A stretch of DNA of 59,613 bases, taken from the IMG/VR virus record IMGVR_UViG_3300046535_000830, positions 1 through 59,613 of that record; one strand, 5' to 3'. This document shows, piece after piece, positions 16,072 through 25,346 of the stretch. A program made the position numbers and the translations under genes. Origin of the DNA: a virus. The number at the start of each line of letters is the position of its first letter. The stretch's first letter is position 1. Under the pieces are notes generated by a model. It was given only the letters and a program-made list of their open reading frames with translations, was not told where the DNA came from and did not search any database.

Positions 16072-16821
16072 ATGCTCCAGGACTACCGGTACGCGCGGCC
16101 CCACGACGCGGCCGAATGCCCCGTGTGCGCGCCGTCCGGCCCCGGCCATCCGCTGTGCCAGGCGCCGGGCTGCCAGAACGTGGCCGAATTCCAGGTCCCG
16201 CGTCACGCCACACAGGCGGAATACGACGCGCTGCCCGAGGAGCGCAAGCCGATCGACGGGCTCGCCCACCAGTCCGTGTTCGCGTGCGACGACGACGCCC
16301 ACGCCGAGGCGACCGCAGCGTTCTGCACGCACCCCGAACCCAAGTCGCCCACGTGCCCCACATGCAACGCGGCCGTCGACGCGCCCTGCGTCAAAGCCGA
16401 CGGCACCGAGCGCACCGTCCACCACGCCGCACGGTCGAAGAAGCCCGGGGTCTACGACGTGTGCCTGCACGCGCACCGCGAGGACTGCCAGGTCTTCACC
16501 GGCTGCCAGTGCACCGGCGACGACGCAGCCCCGGCTCGCATCCCGCGCACCGTTGCACCCCCCGATCATGCGGACGGCAGCAGGTCCAAGCTCCCCGCCG
16601 AGATCGTCAAGACGCTCGCCGAGGCCTGGGACGTCCCCTGGTGGACCGTCCAGACCTACTGGACCGGCCTGACGCAGGACAACCTGCCCATGGTCACCGT
16701 CGAGTACTGGCAGCTCGACGCGGACGGCAACATCGACCACGACGAGCACGGGGCGGAGATCCCGCTTTCCAAGGTCATCGCGCTGGACGGGACGCTCCCG
16801 CCAGCGCTCGCTGGACCGTAA
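16072..16821 (+). CDS. Hypothetical Cys-rich (multi zinc-site) protein
   Basis: 249 aa from an ATG at 16072 with AAGGAGG close upstream. Several cysteine pairs occur: CPVCAPSG, CQAPGCQN, CPTCNAAVDAPCVK, CQCTGD. The part CPTCNAAVDAPCVKADGTER resembles the phage Zn-finger element CPxC..xGxPC found in many actinophage proteins. The C-terminal 80 residues are Trp-rich. It follows the tail spike in the same operon. Function unknown. Confidence 0.5.
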   Translation: MLQDYRYARPHDAAECPVCAPSGPGHPLCQAPGCQNVAEFQVPRHATQAEYDALPEERKPIDGLAHQSVFACDDDAHAEATAAFCTHPEPKSPTCPTCNAAVDAPCVKADGTERTVHHAARSKKPGVYDVCLHAHREDCQVFTGCQCTGDDAAPARIPRTVAPPDHADGSRSKLPAEIVKTLAEAWDVPWWTVQTYWTGLTQDNLPMVTVEYWQLDADGNIDHDEHGAEIPLSKVIALDGTLPPALAGP

Positions 16822-16877
16822 CGGCACGAACGCGCCGCCTACCTACGCGCCGCCACGAGCACCACGAAGGGGGAACC

Positions 16878-18143
16878 GTGACCGCCCTCGACGCGAGCGC
16901 CGGCATGGCCTACATCGCGACCCGAAGCGTGCCGCTCGACGAACTGACCCCGTACCCCGGCAACGCCAAGCGCGGCGACGTCGAGGCGATCCGCGGCTCG
17001 CTGCGCAAGAACGGCCAGTACCGTTCCCTCGTCGTGCGCTCCATCCCGAACGGGCCGCTGGTGGTGCTCGCCGGCAACCACACCATGCAGGCGCTCGCCG
17101 CGGAAGGCCACACGGAAGCGCGCTGCGAGATCATCGAATGCGACGACGCGACCGCGCGGCGCATCAACCTTGCTGACAACCGCACCTCGGAACTCGGCAC
17201 GTATGACGACGAGGCGCTCGCGGAACTGATCAGCGCGCTCGACGGGGACTACGACGGCACCGGCTGGGTGCAGGACGACCTCGACGCGATCCTCGGCGGG
17301 ATCGAGGAACTGCCGCCGGCCCTCGGCGACCCGGACGACGTGCCGGGCGCGCCCGCGCAGCCAGTTAGCACGCTGGGGGACCTGTGGCTCCTCGGCCCGC
17401 ACCGCCTCATGTGCGGCAACTGCAGCGAGCCCGACGTGCTCGAGCGGGCAGTGGGGGACCTCGAGCCGAGGCTCGTGTATACGGACCCTCCCTACGGCAT
17501 CGCGATCGTGAAGAAGAACGGCAAGATTGGATCGGGGGGAAGGTTTCGCGGCAAGATCGGCGACGGAAAGATCGTCTCCGCCACCGAATACCTTCCCGTG
17601 GCTGGCGATGAATCCACCGACGTCGCCCGCGACGCTTTCGCCCTGGTCACCGCCGAGTATCCGGCGGCCAGGCATATCTGGTGGGGCGGCAATCACTACG
17701 CCAACTCCGCCGGACTGCCCGACGCCTCCTGCTGGCTCGTATGGGACAAAGAAAACGGCAGCAACGACTTCGCCGACGCTGAGCTCGCCTGGACCAATCA
17801 CCCCGGCGCAGTACGCCTGTTCCGGCACATGTGGAATGGGATGCTGCGCGCCAGCGAACGCGGCCCGCGGGTCCACCCGACGCAGAAGCCGGTCGCGCTC
17901 GCAGCCTGGGCGATGGGCGTCGTAGACCCAGACAGCACGCGCAAAATCGTGCTCGACATCTTTGCGGGCAGCGGCTCAACGCTCATGGCCGCCCACGAAA
18001 CCGGTCGCGTGGCGGTCCTCATCGAGATGGAACCGGGCTACGTCGACATCATCTGCCGCCGCTTCCAGGAGTACACCGGCACCAAGCCGATCCTCGCCTC
18101 GACCGGCCAGCCGCACGACTTCACCGCCCCGCCGCAACAGTAG
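16878..18143 (+). CDS. ParB-N domain fused to beta-class DNA methyltransferase
   Basis: 421 aa with a GTG start after gggggaacc. Residues about 15-110 are a ParB/Srx N-terminal domain (LTPYPGNAKRGDVEAIRGSL, LAGNHTMQALAAEG). The methylase follows with DPPYG (D203-Y206) before FAGSGS (F362-G366), the beta-group order for N6-adenine or N4-cytosine methylation. The fusion is common in phages. It is an orphan, with no restriction enzyme nearby, so host-restriction evasion is likely. It is not a partition protein by this architecture. Confidence 0.8.
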   Translation: MTALDASAGMAYIATRSVPLDELTPYPGNAKRGDVEAIRGSLRKNGQYRSLVVRSIPNGPLVVLAGNHTMQALAAEGHTEARCEIIECDDATARRINLADNRTSELGTYDDEALAELISALDGDYDGTGWVQDDLDAILGGIEELPPALGDPDDVPGAPAQPVSTLGDLWLLGPHRLMCGNCSEPDVLERAVGDLEPRLVYTDPPYGIAIVKKNGKIGSGGRFRGKIGDGKIVSATEYLPVAGDESTDVARDAFALVTAEYPAARHIWWGGNHYANSAGLPDASCWLVWDKENGSNDFADAELAWTNHPGAVRLFRHMWNGMLRASERGPRVHPTQKPVALAAWAMGVVDPDSTRKIVLDIFAGSGSTLMAAHETGRVAVLIEMEPGYVDIICRRFQEYTGTKPILASTGQPHDFTAPPQQ

Positions 18144-18152
18144 GAGGCGATC

Positions 18153-18590
18153 GTGGCCGCATCGAACGCGCAGCGCGCAGCGACCGCCGACCGGCGCGCC
18201 AAGGCCATCGCCATGAAGCTCGCCGGCGTCGACTTCCAGGTCATCGCCGACCGGCTCGGCTACTCCAGCCGCGGCGCCGCCACCAAGGATGTGCACCGCG
18301 CACTGGAGGCGAACCTCGCCGAAGAAGCCGCCGCATCCGAGTTGCTGCGCCATCAGGAAGCCGCGCGCCTCGACCGCCTGCAGGCTGCCGTATGGACCAC
18401 CGCGCTCAGCGGCGATGTGCGTGCGATCGAAACCGTGCTGAAGATTAGCGCGCAGCGTGCGCGGCTACTCGGCCTGAACGCGCCCGAGAAGCACGAGGTG
18501 ATCACCCTTGACTACCTCGACGCTCAGATTCGAGACGCCACCGAAGAGCTTGCTCGAGCTGCGGCTGCAGAAGCTGCAGACCCTTCGTGA
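18153..18590 (+). CDS. terS: Terminase small subunit
   Basis: 145 aa with a GTG start and aggaggcgatc upstream. The N-terminal half contains an HTH (AIAMKLAGVDFQVIADRLGY, SSRGAATKDVHRAL), followed by a long helix (RLDRLQAAVWTTALSGDVRA) and an oligomerisation-like tail. This matches small terminases that recognise the packaging site. It overlaps the large subunit by 83 bp, so the two are translationally coupled. Confidence 0.75.
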   Translation: MAASNAQRAATADRRAKAIAMKLAGVDFQVIADRLGYSSRGAATKDVHRALEANLAEEAAASELLRHQEAARLDRLQAAVWTTALSGDVRAIETVLKISAQRARLLGLNAPEKHEVITLDYLDAQIRDATEELARAAAAEAADPS

Positions 18591-20202
18591 ACTCAAGCTC
18601 AAGCAGCTTGAGCTCACCCGCTCGAAGGCGCGCACCCAGTACGCCACACCCGGGTTGCTCGCAGCCTCGGTAGACCGCACAACAATACAAACCCCGGCGC
18701 TCGACGTCATCGACGCCGCGCTGGTAGACGTCGCCGAAGGCCGCTGCGACCGGCTGATCATCAGCATGCCGCCGCAGGAAGGCAAGTCCACCCGCGTCAC
18801 CACGACGACGCCGCTGTGGCTGCTGCTCCGCGACCCCGAACTGCGCGTCGCGATCGCCTCCTACGGGCAGGACCTGGCGCAGGAGTTCGGCCAAGCCATC
18901 CGCGACATGATCGCCGCGAACAGCGGCGACGAAGGCACGCTCGACCTCGGGTTGCGGATCGCGCCGGACAATGGCGCCGCCGCTCGCTGGAAGCTCGACG
19001 GCCACCGCGGCGGCGTGCGCTCGGTAGGCCTCGGCTCCGGCCTGACGGGACGCCCGGCGGACGTGCTGTTCATCGACGACCCGATCAAGGGCCAGGAGGA
19101 CGCCGACTCCGAGACCTGGCGCAACCGGGTGTGGAACTGGTGGCAGAAGGTCGGCTCCACGCGGCTCGCCCCCGGCGCCCCGGTGATCCTGGTTCTGACC
19201 CGCTGGCATGAGGACGACCTCGCCGGCCGCCTGATCGCGGCCGAAGACGGCCACCGCTGGCGTGTGATCAACATTCCGGCGCTCGCGGACCACAAGCCCG
19301 AAGCGGGCGAGAGCGACCCGCTCGGGCGCGACCCGGGCGTGTGGCTGGAGTCCGCGCGCCGCCGCACCGAAGAGCAGTGGGAGCAGATCCGCGTCCAGGC
19401 GGGCACCCGCGGGTTCAACGCCCTGTATCAGGGGCGGCCGTCTCCGGACTCCGGGTCGGTATGGAAGCGCGAATGGTGGCGCCGGTTCGACGCGCCGATC
19501 TGGTCGCAGCACCCGGACATCGCCGAGGCGTACTGGATCGAGGACTGCGACGAGGTCCTGATCTCGGCGGACATGGCGTTCAAGGACACCAAGGGCTCCG
19601 ACTTCGTCGCGATGGGCGTGTGGGTGCGGCGCGGCGCGATGATCTACCTGGTCGATCAGGTGGTCAAGCGGCTGAGCTTCACCGAGACGCTCGCCGCGTT
19701 CCAGGCGCTGTGCCGCAAATGGCCCCAGGCCACGGCGAAGCTCGTCGAGGACAAGGCGAACGGCACCGCGGTCATCGACTCGCTGCGCAAGAAGATCGTC
19801 GGAATCATCCCGGTCAACCCGACCGAATCGAAGTACGCCCGCGCGCAGGCGGTCGGCCCGATGGTCGAGGCCGGGAACGTGTTCCTGCCGACCCGGGCGA
19901 TCGCCCTGTACGACGTCGACGCGTTCATCGACGAGGCCGCGGCGTTCCCGCAGGCGTCCCACGACGACCAGGTCGACCAGGCATCGCAGGCGCTCTCACG
20001 GCTGCTGCTGCGCGTCGGCCAGGGCGCCGCATACCTCGAGGCGATGAAGCGGCGCGCAGCCGCCGAGGGCATCGAGATCCCCGAACAGACACGCCGACGG
20101 CGCGACAAGCCGACACCTATACGAGCAACGGGAGGACGGCGACGTGCAGACCTCCCTGGCCCCGCGCAGGTACTTCCGGAAGTCATCCGCCGCCCCCTCT
20201 AG
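18508..20202 (+). CDS. terL: Terminase large subunit (TTG start)
   Basis: 564 aa. The Walker A variant is MPPQEGKST (about 87-95), Walker B is VLFIDDP (186-192). The RNase H-like nuclease acidic residues are in ISADMAFKDT (near 352) and SHDDQVD (near 491). It packages DNA into proheads through the portal. I accept the TTG start because GAGGTGATC at 18495-18503, complementary to the 16S 3' end, lies at the right distance and no ATG/GTG fits better. It overlaps terS by 83 bp and the portal gene by 59 bp. Confidence 0.85.
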   Translation: MTTSTLRFETPPKSLLELRLQKLQTLRELKLKQLELTRSKARTQYATPGLLAASVDRTTIQTPALDVIDAALVDVAEGRCDRLIISMPPQEGKSTRVTTTTPLWLLLRDPELRVAIASYGQDLAQEFGQAIRDMIAANSGDEGTLDLGLRIAPDNGAAARWKLDGHRGGVRSVGLGSGLTGRPADVLFIDDPIKGQEDADSETWRNRVWNWWQKVGSTRLAPGAPVILVLTRWHEDDLAGRLIAAEDGHRWRVINIPALADHKPEAGESDPLGRDPGVWLESARRRTEEQWEQIRVQAGTRGFNALYQGRPSPDSGSVWKREWWRRFDAPIWSQHPDIAEAYWIEDCDEVLISADMAFKDTKGSDFVAMGVWVRRGAMIYLVDQVVKRLSFTETLAAFQALCRKWPQATAKLVEDKANGTAVIDSLRKKIVGIIPVNPTESKYARAQAVGPMVEAGNVFLPTRAIALYDVDAFIDEAAAFPQASHDDQVDQASQALSRLLLRVGQGAAYLEAMKRRAAAEGIEIPEQTRRRRDKPTPIRATGGRRRADLPGPAQVLPEVIRRPL

Positions 20203-23200
20203 CGCGCAGCTCGCGCTCGCCCCGGGCCGCACGCCCGCCGCGATCCAGGACGGCCTGAGCCGCGACGGCATGGACTCCGGCTCCTACCTGGGCCCCGGAC
20301 GCCCGCTGCAGCCCGCGATCGGCTACTCGCCGCGCCCGCGCTCGACGGACTACCCGATGTCCGTCAACATCGCGACGCAGGGCCGCGCGGCGTGGGGACG
20401 GCCGTCGTACGGCGTCCTGAAGGCGATCATCGACGCGTACGACGTCGCGCGGATGTGCGTCAACCACAAGATCGACGAGTTGCGCAGCATGGAGCCGATG
20501 TTCCTGCCCGCCGACGGCGTCAAGGACGACGTGGACGACGCGATCGACGTCGCGAAGCTCGTGCTCGCCTACCCGGACCGGGAACTGCCCTACGACTCGT
20601 GGCTGAGCAAGTGGCTCGAGAACGCCGTCAAATACGACTCCGCGCCGCTCTACCGGCGCCGCAACTACAACGGCGACATCATCGGCCTCGAGGTCGTGGA
20701 CGGAAAGACCGTCAACCCGTACATCGACGAGAACGGGCGCCGCCCCGAACCGCCGTCCCCGGCGTTCTACCAGACCGTCAAGGGCATGGTCGCGGGCTGG
20801 TTCACCACCGACGACCTGATTTTCGTGCCGTTCCGGCCGCAGGAGGACACCCCGTACGGGCTCGCCCCGATCGAGTCGATCCTGCTGACCGCGAACACGG
20901 ACATCCGCTTCCAGTGGCATTTCCTGCAGATGTTCACCGACGGGTCCGTCCCGGCCGGGTTCATGGAGCTGCCCCCGGACATCTCCGCACCGGAGCAGGT
21001 CGAGGAGTGGCAGGACTACTGGGACGCCGTCGTCATGGGCGATCAGGCGAAGCTCGCGCAGCTGATCGCCGTACCGAACGGCACGAAGTTCACCCCGACG
21101 AAGCCGGGCACGTTCGACGAGAAGTTCCCGCAATACCTGATGCGCCGCACCTGCGCCGCGTTCGGCGTGGTGCCGCAGGATCTCGGGTTCGTCGAGACCG
21201 TGAACCGCGCCAACGGCGAAACCCAGGTCGACGTGCAGTTCCGCGTCAACACCCTGCCGTGGGTGCGTTACGTCGAGGGGCACCTGACCCGGTACCTGCA
21301 GCACGACCTCGGCCTGCCGGTGAAGGTCGCGCTCGATACCGGCCGCGACAAGGAGGACCGGCTCGCCGAAGCCCAGGCGCACCAGCTGTACGTCGAGATG
21401 GGCGCCGAGTCCCCCGACGAGGTGCGCTCGGAGATCCTCGGGCTGCCGATCGACCAGGAGCGCCCGACGCCGCGGTTCTTCTCCACTCCGCGCATCGGCG
21501 TCATCCCGCTGCTCGCCATCGAGGGTGTCGCGGGGCGCACCGACCCGGAGACCTACGGTCCGGCGAAGGATCAGCCGATCCTGGACCAGCCGTACGTGCC
21601 GCCGATCGGTGTCGTGCCCACGCCGGGCACCACGGACGACAAGGCGTCGCTGGCGGCTACCGACCAGTACCAGATCCAGACGCGGCGCGCGCTCCAGGCC
21701 GAGCAGGGTGGCAAGGAGCGCGAGTCGGACACGGACAAGTCCGCGCGCGGCCAGAAGGCCGAGCAGGAGCAGGCCGACGCCGTGGCCGAGGCCAGCGACG
21801 TATCCGAGGCCGCCGGCGCCCAGGACGGGCCGGACGCGGGCGACGACGAGCAGCAGCCCGGCAAGCCGGTCGCCAAGGGCGAGGTCATCGACGGCCGGGA
21901 GGCCGAGGAACTCGCGGCGTTCCGCACGTTCGTCGCCGGCCGGGTGCGCAAGGGCGCCTGGCGCGACTTCACGTTCGCGACGCTGCCGAAGCACATCGCG
22001 TCGGAGCTCAACCGCGGCGGACGCGCCGAAGTGGTCGCCAAGCAGGCGGCGAAGGGCGCGGGCGCGCATGGCGTTCCGGGCCTGACGAAGCGCTCCGGCA
22101 TGATCTCGCTCGACCTCGACCCCGGCACGATCGCAACCGTGCCGGGCGGTGTGGACGATCACCACATCACGATCGTCTACCTCGGCCCGGACGTGGACGA
22201 CGAGGCGTTCGAGCGCGCCTGCCAGCGCGCCCAGGCCGCGGCGTCGGCACAGGCCGGACCGATCGAGGGCAGCGTCGGAGGCCTCGGCGCGTTCCCGCCC
22301 TCGGACGGCAGCGACGGGAAGATCCCCGCGTTCGCGCAGGTCGACGTCCCCGCGACGAAGGACCTATACACGCGGCTCAAGGACCTGTCCGCAGCCGGGC
22401 GCCGCACCTACACCCCGCACGTCACCCTCGCCTATGTCGACCCGGGCGAGCAGTTGCCCGACGCCGTCCCGGACACCGCAGTGCGCTTCACGCACCTGTC
22501 GGTGCACCGCGGCGACCAAGTCAACCGCTACCCGCTCGGCGGTCCCGGCGCGGTCACCCCGACCGAAGTGGTGAAGGCGAACTTCGCCGACCCAAAAGCC
22601 TCGGCCGGGCAGTCGACTGACTGGCCCGGCTGGCGCTACGACCTCGAGGCCGCCGCCTACTGGGGACCTCGGATCGCCGCCGCGGTGCTCGCCTCCGTCG
22701 ACCTCCAGTCGATCGCGAGCGGCTGGCTCGCGGGACAGCACCCTGAGGACAACGGCCACGACGGCGAGAAGGAACGCCGCAAGGCCCTGACCATCACCGC
22801 CGCGGCATGGCTGGCCGTGTACACGGCGCGGATCAACGCCGCGCTGCGCACCGTCCTCTCGGAGGTGTGGACCGACGGGTACGCGATCGGCACCGCCGCC
22901 GGTGACGCGCTCACCTCCGGCCAGCTGATGGACCTCGGCGGCTGGGAACCCGGCGAGATCGCAGCAGCAGACCGGCTGATCCTCGCGCGCGGAGACGCAC
23001 CGGGCCTGCGGGCCCTTTTCGAAGCGGCGCAGCACACGATCGGGCTGATGGCCGACGCGCGCACCGACGCGATGGCCAGGGCGCTCGCCGACGCCGTGAT
23101 CAACGGACGGTCGGCGGACTCGCTCGGAGCCGCACTGCGCGCGCTGCTCGCCGACCCGGACCGCGCGGTGCGCCTGGCGCTCAGCGAACTGACCCGGGCA

Positions 23201-23404
23201 TCCGGCGCCGGCGCGCAGGGCGTGTACGGCGCTCGCAGGATCGCCGCGACCCGCTGGATCACCGCAGAGGACGAGCGCGTGTGCGCGATCTGCGACGCCA
23301 ACGCCGACGCCGGGCGCATCCCGCTCGGCATGCCGTACCCGTCCGGCGACATGTACCCGCCCGCGCATCCGGGCGGCTGCCGGTGCGCCACGATCCCCGG
23401 CTGA
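20144..23404 (+). CDS. Portal protein fused to 2H phosphoesterase and MuF-type head domain
   Basis: 1086 aa with a GTG start. Residues about 1-505 are a portal (GVLKAIIDAYDVARMCVNHK, YGLAPIESILLTANTDI, GETQVDVQFRVNTLPWVRYV). After an Ala/Asp/Gln linker, residues about 640-800 hold two H-x-T motifs, HIT at 674-676 and HVT at 759-761, 85 residues apart: a 2H phosphoesterase (LigT/2'-5' ligase-like) domain. Residues about 830-1086 are a MuF/SPP1 gp7-like minor head domain ending CAICDANADAG...PGGCRC. Portal-MuF fusions are known; the enzyme in between is unusual. It could travel inside the virion and act on a nucleotide substrate in the new host. Confidence 0.8.
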   Translation: MQTSLAPRRYFRKSSAAPSSAQLALAPGRTPAAIQDGLSRDGMDSGSYLGPGRPLQPAIGYSPRPRSTDYPMSVNIATQGRAAWGRPSYGVLKAIIDAYDVARMCVNHKIDELRSMEPMFLPADGVKDDVDDAIDVAKLVLAYPDRELPYDSWLSKWLENAVKYDSAPLYRRRNYNGDIIGLEVVDGKTVNPYIDENGRRPEPPSPAFYQTVKGMVAGWFTTDDLIFVPFRPQEDTPYGLAPIESILLTANTDIRFQWHFLQMFTDGSVPAGFMELPPDISAPEQVEEWQDYWDAVVMGDQAKLAQLIAVPNGTKFTPTKPGTFDEKFPQYLMRRTCAAFGVVPQDLGFVETVNRANGETQVDVQFRVNTLPWVRYVEGHLTRYLQHDLGLPVKVALDTGRDKEDRLAEAQAHQLYVEMGAESPDEVRSEILGLPIDQERPTPRFFSTPRIGVIPLLAIEGVAGRTDPETYGPAKDQPILDQPYVPPIGVVPTPGTTDDKASLAATDQYQIQTRRALQAEQGGKERESDTDKSARGQKAEQEQADAVAEASDVSEAAGAQDGPDAGDDEQQPGKPVAKGEVIDGREAEELAAFRTFVAGRVRKGAWRDFTFATLPKHIASELNRGGRAEVVAKQAAKGAGAHGVPGLTKRSGMISLDLDPGTIATVPGGVDDHHITIVYLGPDVDDEAFERACQRAQAAASAQAGPIEGSVGGLGAFPPSDGSDGKIPAFAQVDVPATKDLYTRLKDLSAAGRRTYTPHVTLAYVDPGEQLPDAVPDTAVRFTHLSVHRGDQVNRYPLGGPGAVTPTEVVKANFADPKASAGQSTDWPGWRYDLEAAAYWGPRIAAAVLASVDLQSIASGWLAGQHPEDNGHDGEKERRKALTITAAAWLAVYTARINAALRTVLSEVWTDGYAIGTAAGDALTSGQLMDLGGWEPGEIAAADRLILARGDAPGLRALFEAAQHTIGLMADARTDAMARALADAVINGRSADSLGAALRALLADPDRAVRLALSELTRASGAGAQGVYGARRIAATRWITAEDERVCAICDANADAGRIPLGMPYPSGDMYPPAHPGGCRCATIPG

Positions 23405-23418
23405 CGAAGGAGGCTGCG

Positions 23419-23811
23419 ATGGCTGACGAGCAGCGCTACGTCCTCGGGATCGCCTACCAGGCGGGCCCCGACCCGAAGATCCGCAAAGGGATGGACGGGT
23501 CCCGCGACTTCTTCTCCGAGGTGGAACTGGAGAAGGCCGCGTTCGAGTTCCTGCGCAGCGGCCCGGTCGTGGGCCTGTTCCACGCCGACGGCACGCAGGG
23601 CGCCGCGACGGTCGTCGAGTCGTACATCTACCGCGGCCCAAACTGGCAGGTCACCGGTCCCGACGGGTCGACGACGGTGGTCAAAAAGGGCGACTGGCTC
23701 GTCGGGGCGATCCTCTCCCCCGAGGCCTGGGACCTCTACAAGCGCGGCAAAGTCACCGGCTGGTCGCCGCAAGGCGTCGCCCGCCGCATCACCCGTAGGA
23801 GCGGCGGATGA
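23419..23811 (+). CDS. XkdF-like (S78_2) prohead protease
   Basis: 130 aa from an ATG after GAAGGAGGCTGCG. The arrangement LFHADGTQGAATVVESYIY (H55), WLVGAILSPEAWDLYKRG and KVTGWSPQG (S116) fits the XkdF-type putative serine protease domain of PBSX-like phages, with H55 and S116 as likely catalytic residues. It would process capsid or scaffold during head maturation. It overlaps the scaffold-like gene by ATGA. Confidence 0.65.
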   Translation: MADEQRYVLGIAYQAGPDPKIRKGMDGSRDFFSEVELEKAAFEFLRSGPVVGLFHADGTQGAATVVESYIYRGPNWQVTGPDGSTTVVKKGDWLVGAILSPEAWDLYKRGKVTGWSPQGVARRITRRSGG

Positions 23812-25298
23812 CCACCGAAGACGACGGCGAGTTCGGCGAACTGGCGGACCTGAAGACCGAGGCGATGCACGCGGTCGGCAAGGCCGCGAACGGCACCTCG
23901 TTCCTGGTCGCCAAGTCCGCGGCCGACGACGCGCCGGGCGGACTGCTGGACGGCGACCTGGTGCGCGATCTCGTCGCGAAGGCTGAGGCCGACGAGCGGC
24001 AGACCTCGCCCGTGACCGTCTCGGGCACCCCGGCCGCGGTCGCGGACATGATGGCCCGGGTGCACGCGGGCGCGGTGCGCAAGTCCGAGGCGCTCGACTG
24101 GGTCGTCAAGGCCGCCGATGGCGAGTACGTGGCGTTCCTCAAGGCCAAGTACTCGGCCGACGACAAGCGGAAGCTCGCCGCGCGCGGCCACGCGATGCGC
24201 AACGCCGACGGCGAGCCGGACTATCCGATCGACGACGAGGAAGACCTCGGCAAGGCGATCCGCGCGGTCGGCCGTGGCGGAGCCGACCACGACAAGATCC
24301 GCAGGTACGTCATCGGCCGCGCCAAGGCGATGGGCAAGTCCGATCAGATCCCGGACAACTGGGCGTCGGACGGCTCGCTCAAGCAGCCGGTCTCCAAGGC
24401 CGACGCCACCGACCCCGGCTCCCCTACCTGGGAGGGCCAGGACGCTGCGAGCGCGGACGCCGTCGTCGCGAAGATCCTCGCCTGCGTCCCCGCCGTCAAG
24501 GCGCTCGCCATGCGCGAAGCCACCGAGGTCGGCGCGGGCCACCTCGAGGACTTCGGCGACGTACTCGACCTGCAATGCGCGATCGACCAGCTGACCTGTG
24601 CGGCGCAGACCGTCGCAGGGTTCGCCATCTCCGAGCGCGTCGAAGCAGGCGCCGTAAGCAAGGCGCAGGCTCCCGCCGCGCCCATCACCGCCGCCTCCGC
24701 GGCAACCTCATCCAAGGAGAACACCGTGGACACGACCGCAGAGGGCACCGCGGCGGCCGGTACCGAGCCCACCGCCGTCAGCAAGGCCGCGGCCCTGGCC
24801 GAGCAGCTCGGCATCAGCCCGGAGAAGCTCGCCGAGATCGGCGCGCAGGCCGTGCTCAAGGCCGCCCAGGACGCGGCGGCCACCCAGACCACCGACGCCA
24901 ACCCGGCGCCGGCCGACAACGCCCGGGTCATCCCGGGCACCGACACCGTCCAGGCGCCCGCACAGGCGACGGACGAGGTCAGCAAGGCGCAGGCGACTCT
25001 CGTCACTGCGCTCGCAGAGGTCATGGCACCGGTGGCGAAGCAGCTCGGAGAGCTGGCCACGCAGGTGAACGCCCAGGGCGAGCGCGTGGAGAAGATGGCG
25101 GCCAAGCCTGACGACCGCAGGTCCCCGCTGCTCAACGGCGCGACGGGTGAGCCGCAGGCCGCCCAGCGCGGCGTGACCGGCACCCCCGAGTACCAGTCGA
25201 TCATCAAGGCCATCGACGAACTGCCCGAAGGGCCGGTTCGCGACGCGGCCAAGGGAGCGATCGGCCTGAAGGCGATCGCGGCCCGCTTCGGCGGCTAG
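23808..25298 (+). CDS. Scaffold-like protein with DUF6582-type domain
   Basis: 496 aa. Residues about 100-185 (KYSADDKRKLAARGHAMRNA, YPIDDEEDLGKAIRAVGRGG, RRYVIGRAKAMGK) match the domain I know as DUF6582, often found beside prohead protease genes. The rest is Ala/Glu/Gln-rich and probably helical or disordered, ending with a conserved-looking tail (GPVRDAAKGAIGLKAIAARF). Position between protease and capsid and low complexity argue for a scaffold. No protease motif of its own is seen. Confidence 0.6.
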   Translation: MTTEDDGEFGELADLKTEAMHAVGKAANGTSFLVAKSAADDAPGGLLDGDLVRDLVAKAEADERQTSPVTVSGTPAAVADMMARVHAGAVRKSEALDWVVKAADGEYVAFLKAKYSADDKRKLAARGHAMRNADGEPDYPIDDEEDLGKAIRAVGRGGADHDKIRRYVIGRAKAMGKSDQIPDNWASDGSLKQPVSKADATDPGSPTWEGQDAASADAVVAKILACVPAVKALAMREATEVGAGHLEDFGDVLDLQCAIDQLTCAAQTVAGFAISERVEAGAVSKAQAPAAPITAASAATSSKENTVDTTAEGTAAAGTEPTAVSKAAALAEQLGISPEKLAEIGAQAVLKAAQDAAATQTTDANPAPADNARVIPGTDTVQAPAQATDEVSKAQATLVTALAEVMAPVAKQLGELATQVNAQGERVEKMAAKPDDRRSPLLNGATGEPQAAQRGVTGTPEYQSIIKAIDELPEGPVRDAAKGAIGLKAIAARFGG

Positions 25299-25315
25299 GG
25301 ACCTCCTTTCCACGC

Positions 25316-25346
25316 AAGCCCCCAACGCGGCGCGTTCGGGGTGCTT
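25316..25346 (+). terminator. Hairpin between scaffold and capsid genes
   Basis: AAGC/GCTT, CCCC/GGGG and AACGC/GCGTT pair around a GGC loop. There is no T-run, so it is more likely an RNA-stabilising or partial-termination hairpin that raises capsid yield than a full stop. Confidence 0.45.

Noticed and set aside
12854-16363. A 1169-codon open frame on the minus strand opposite the tail spike
   Set aside because: It is Arg/Gly/Val-rich with no domain. It is the usual antisense shadow of a GC-rich gene, and the plus-strand spike is convincing.
16878-17200. Plasmid partition ParB
   Set aside because: The ParB-like domain is fused to a DNA methylase and no ParA partner or parS-like repeats are present.
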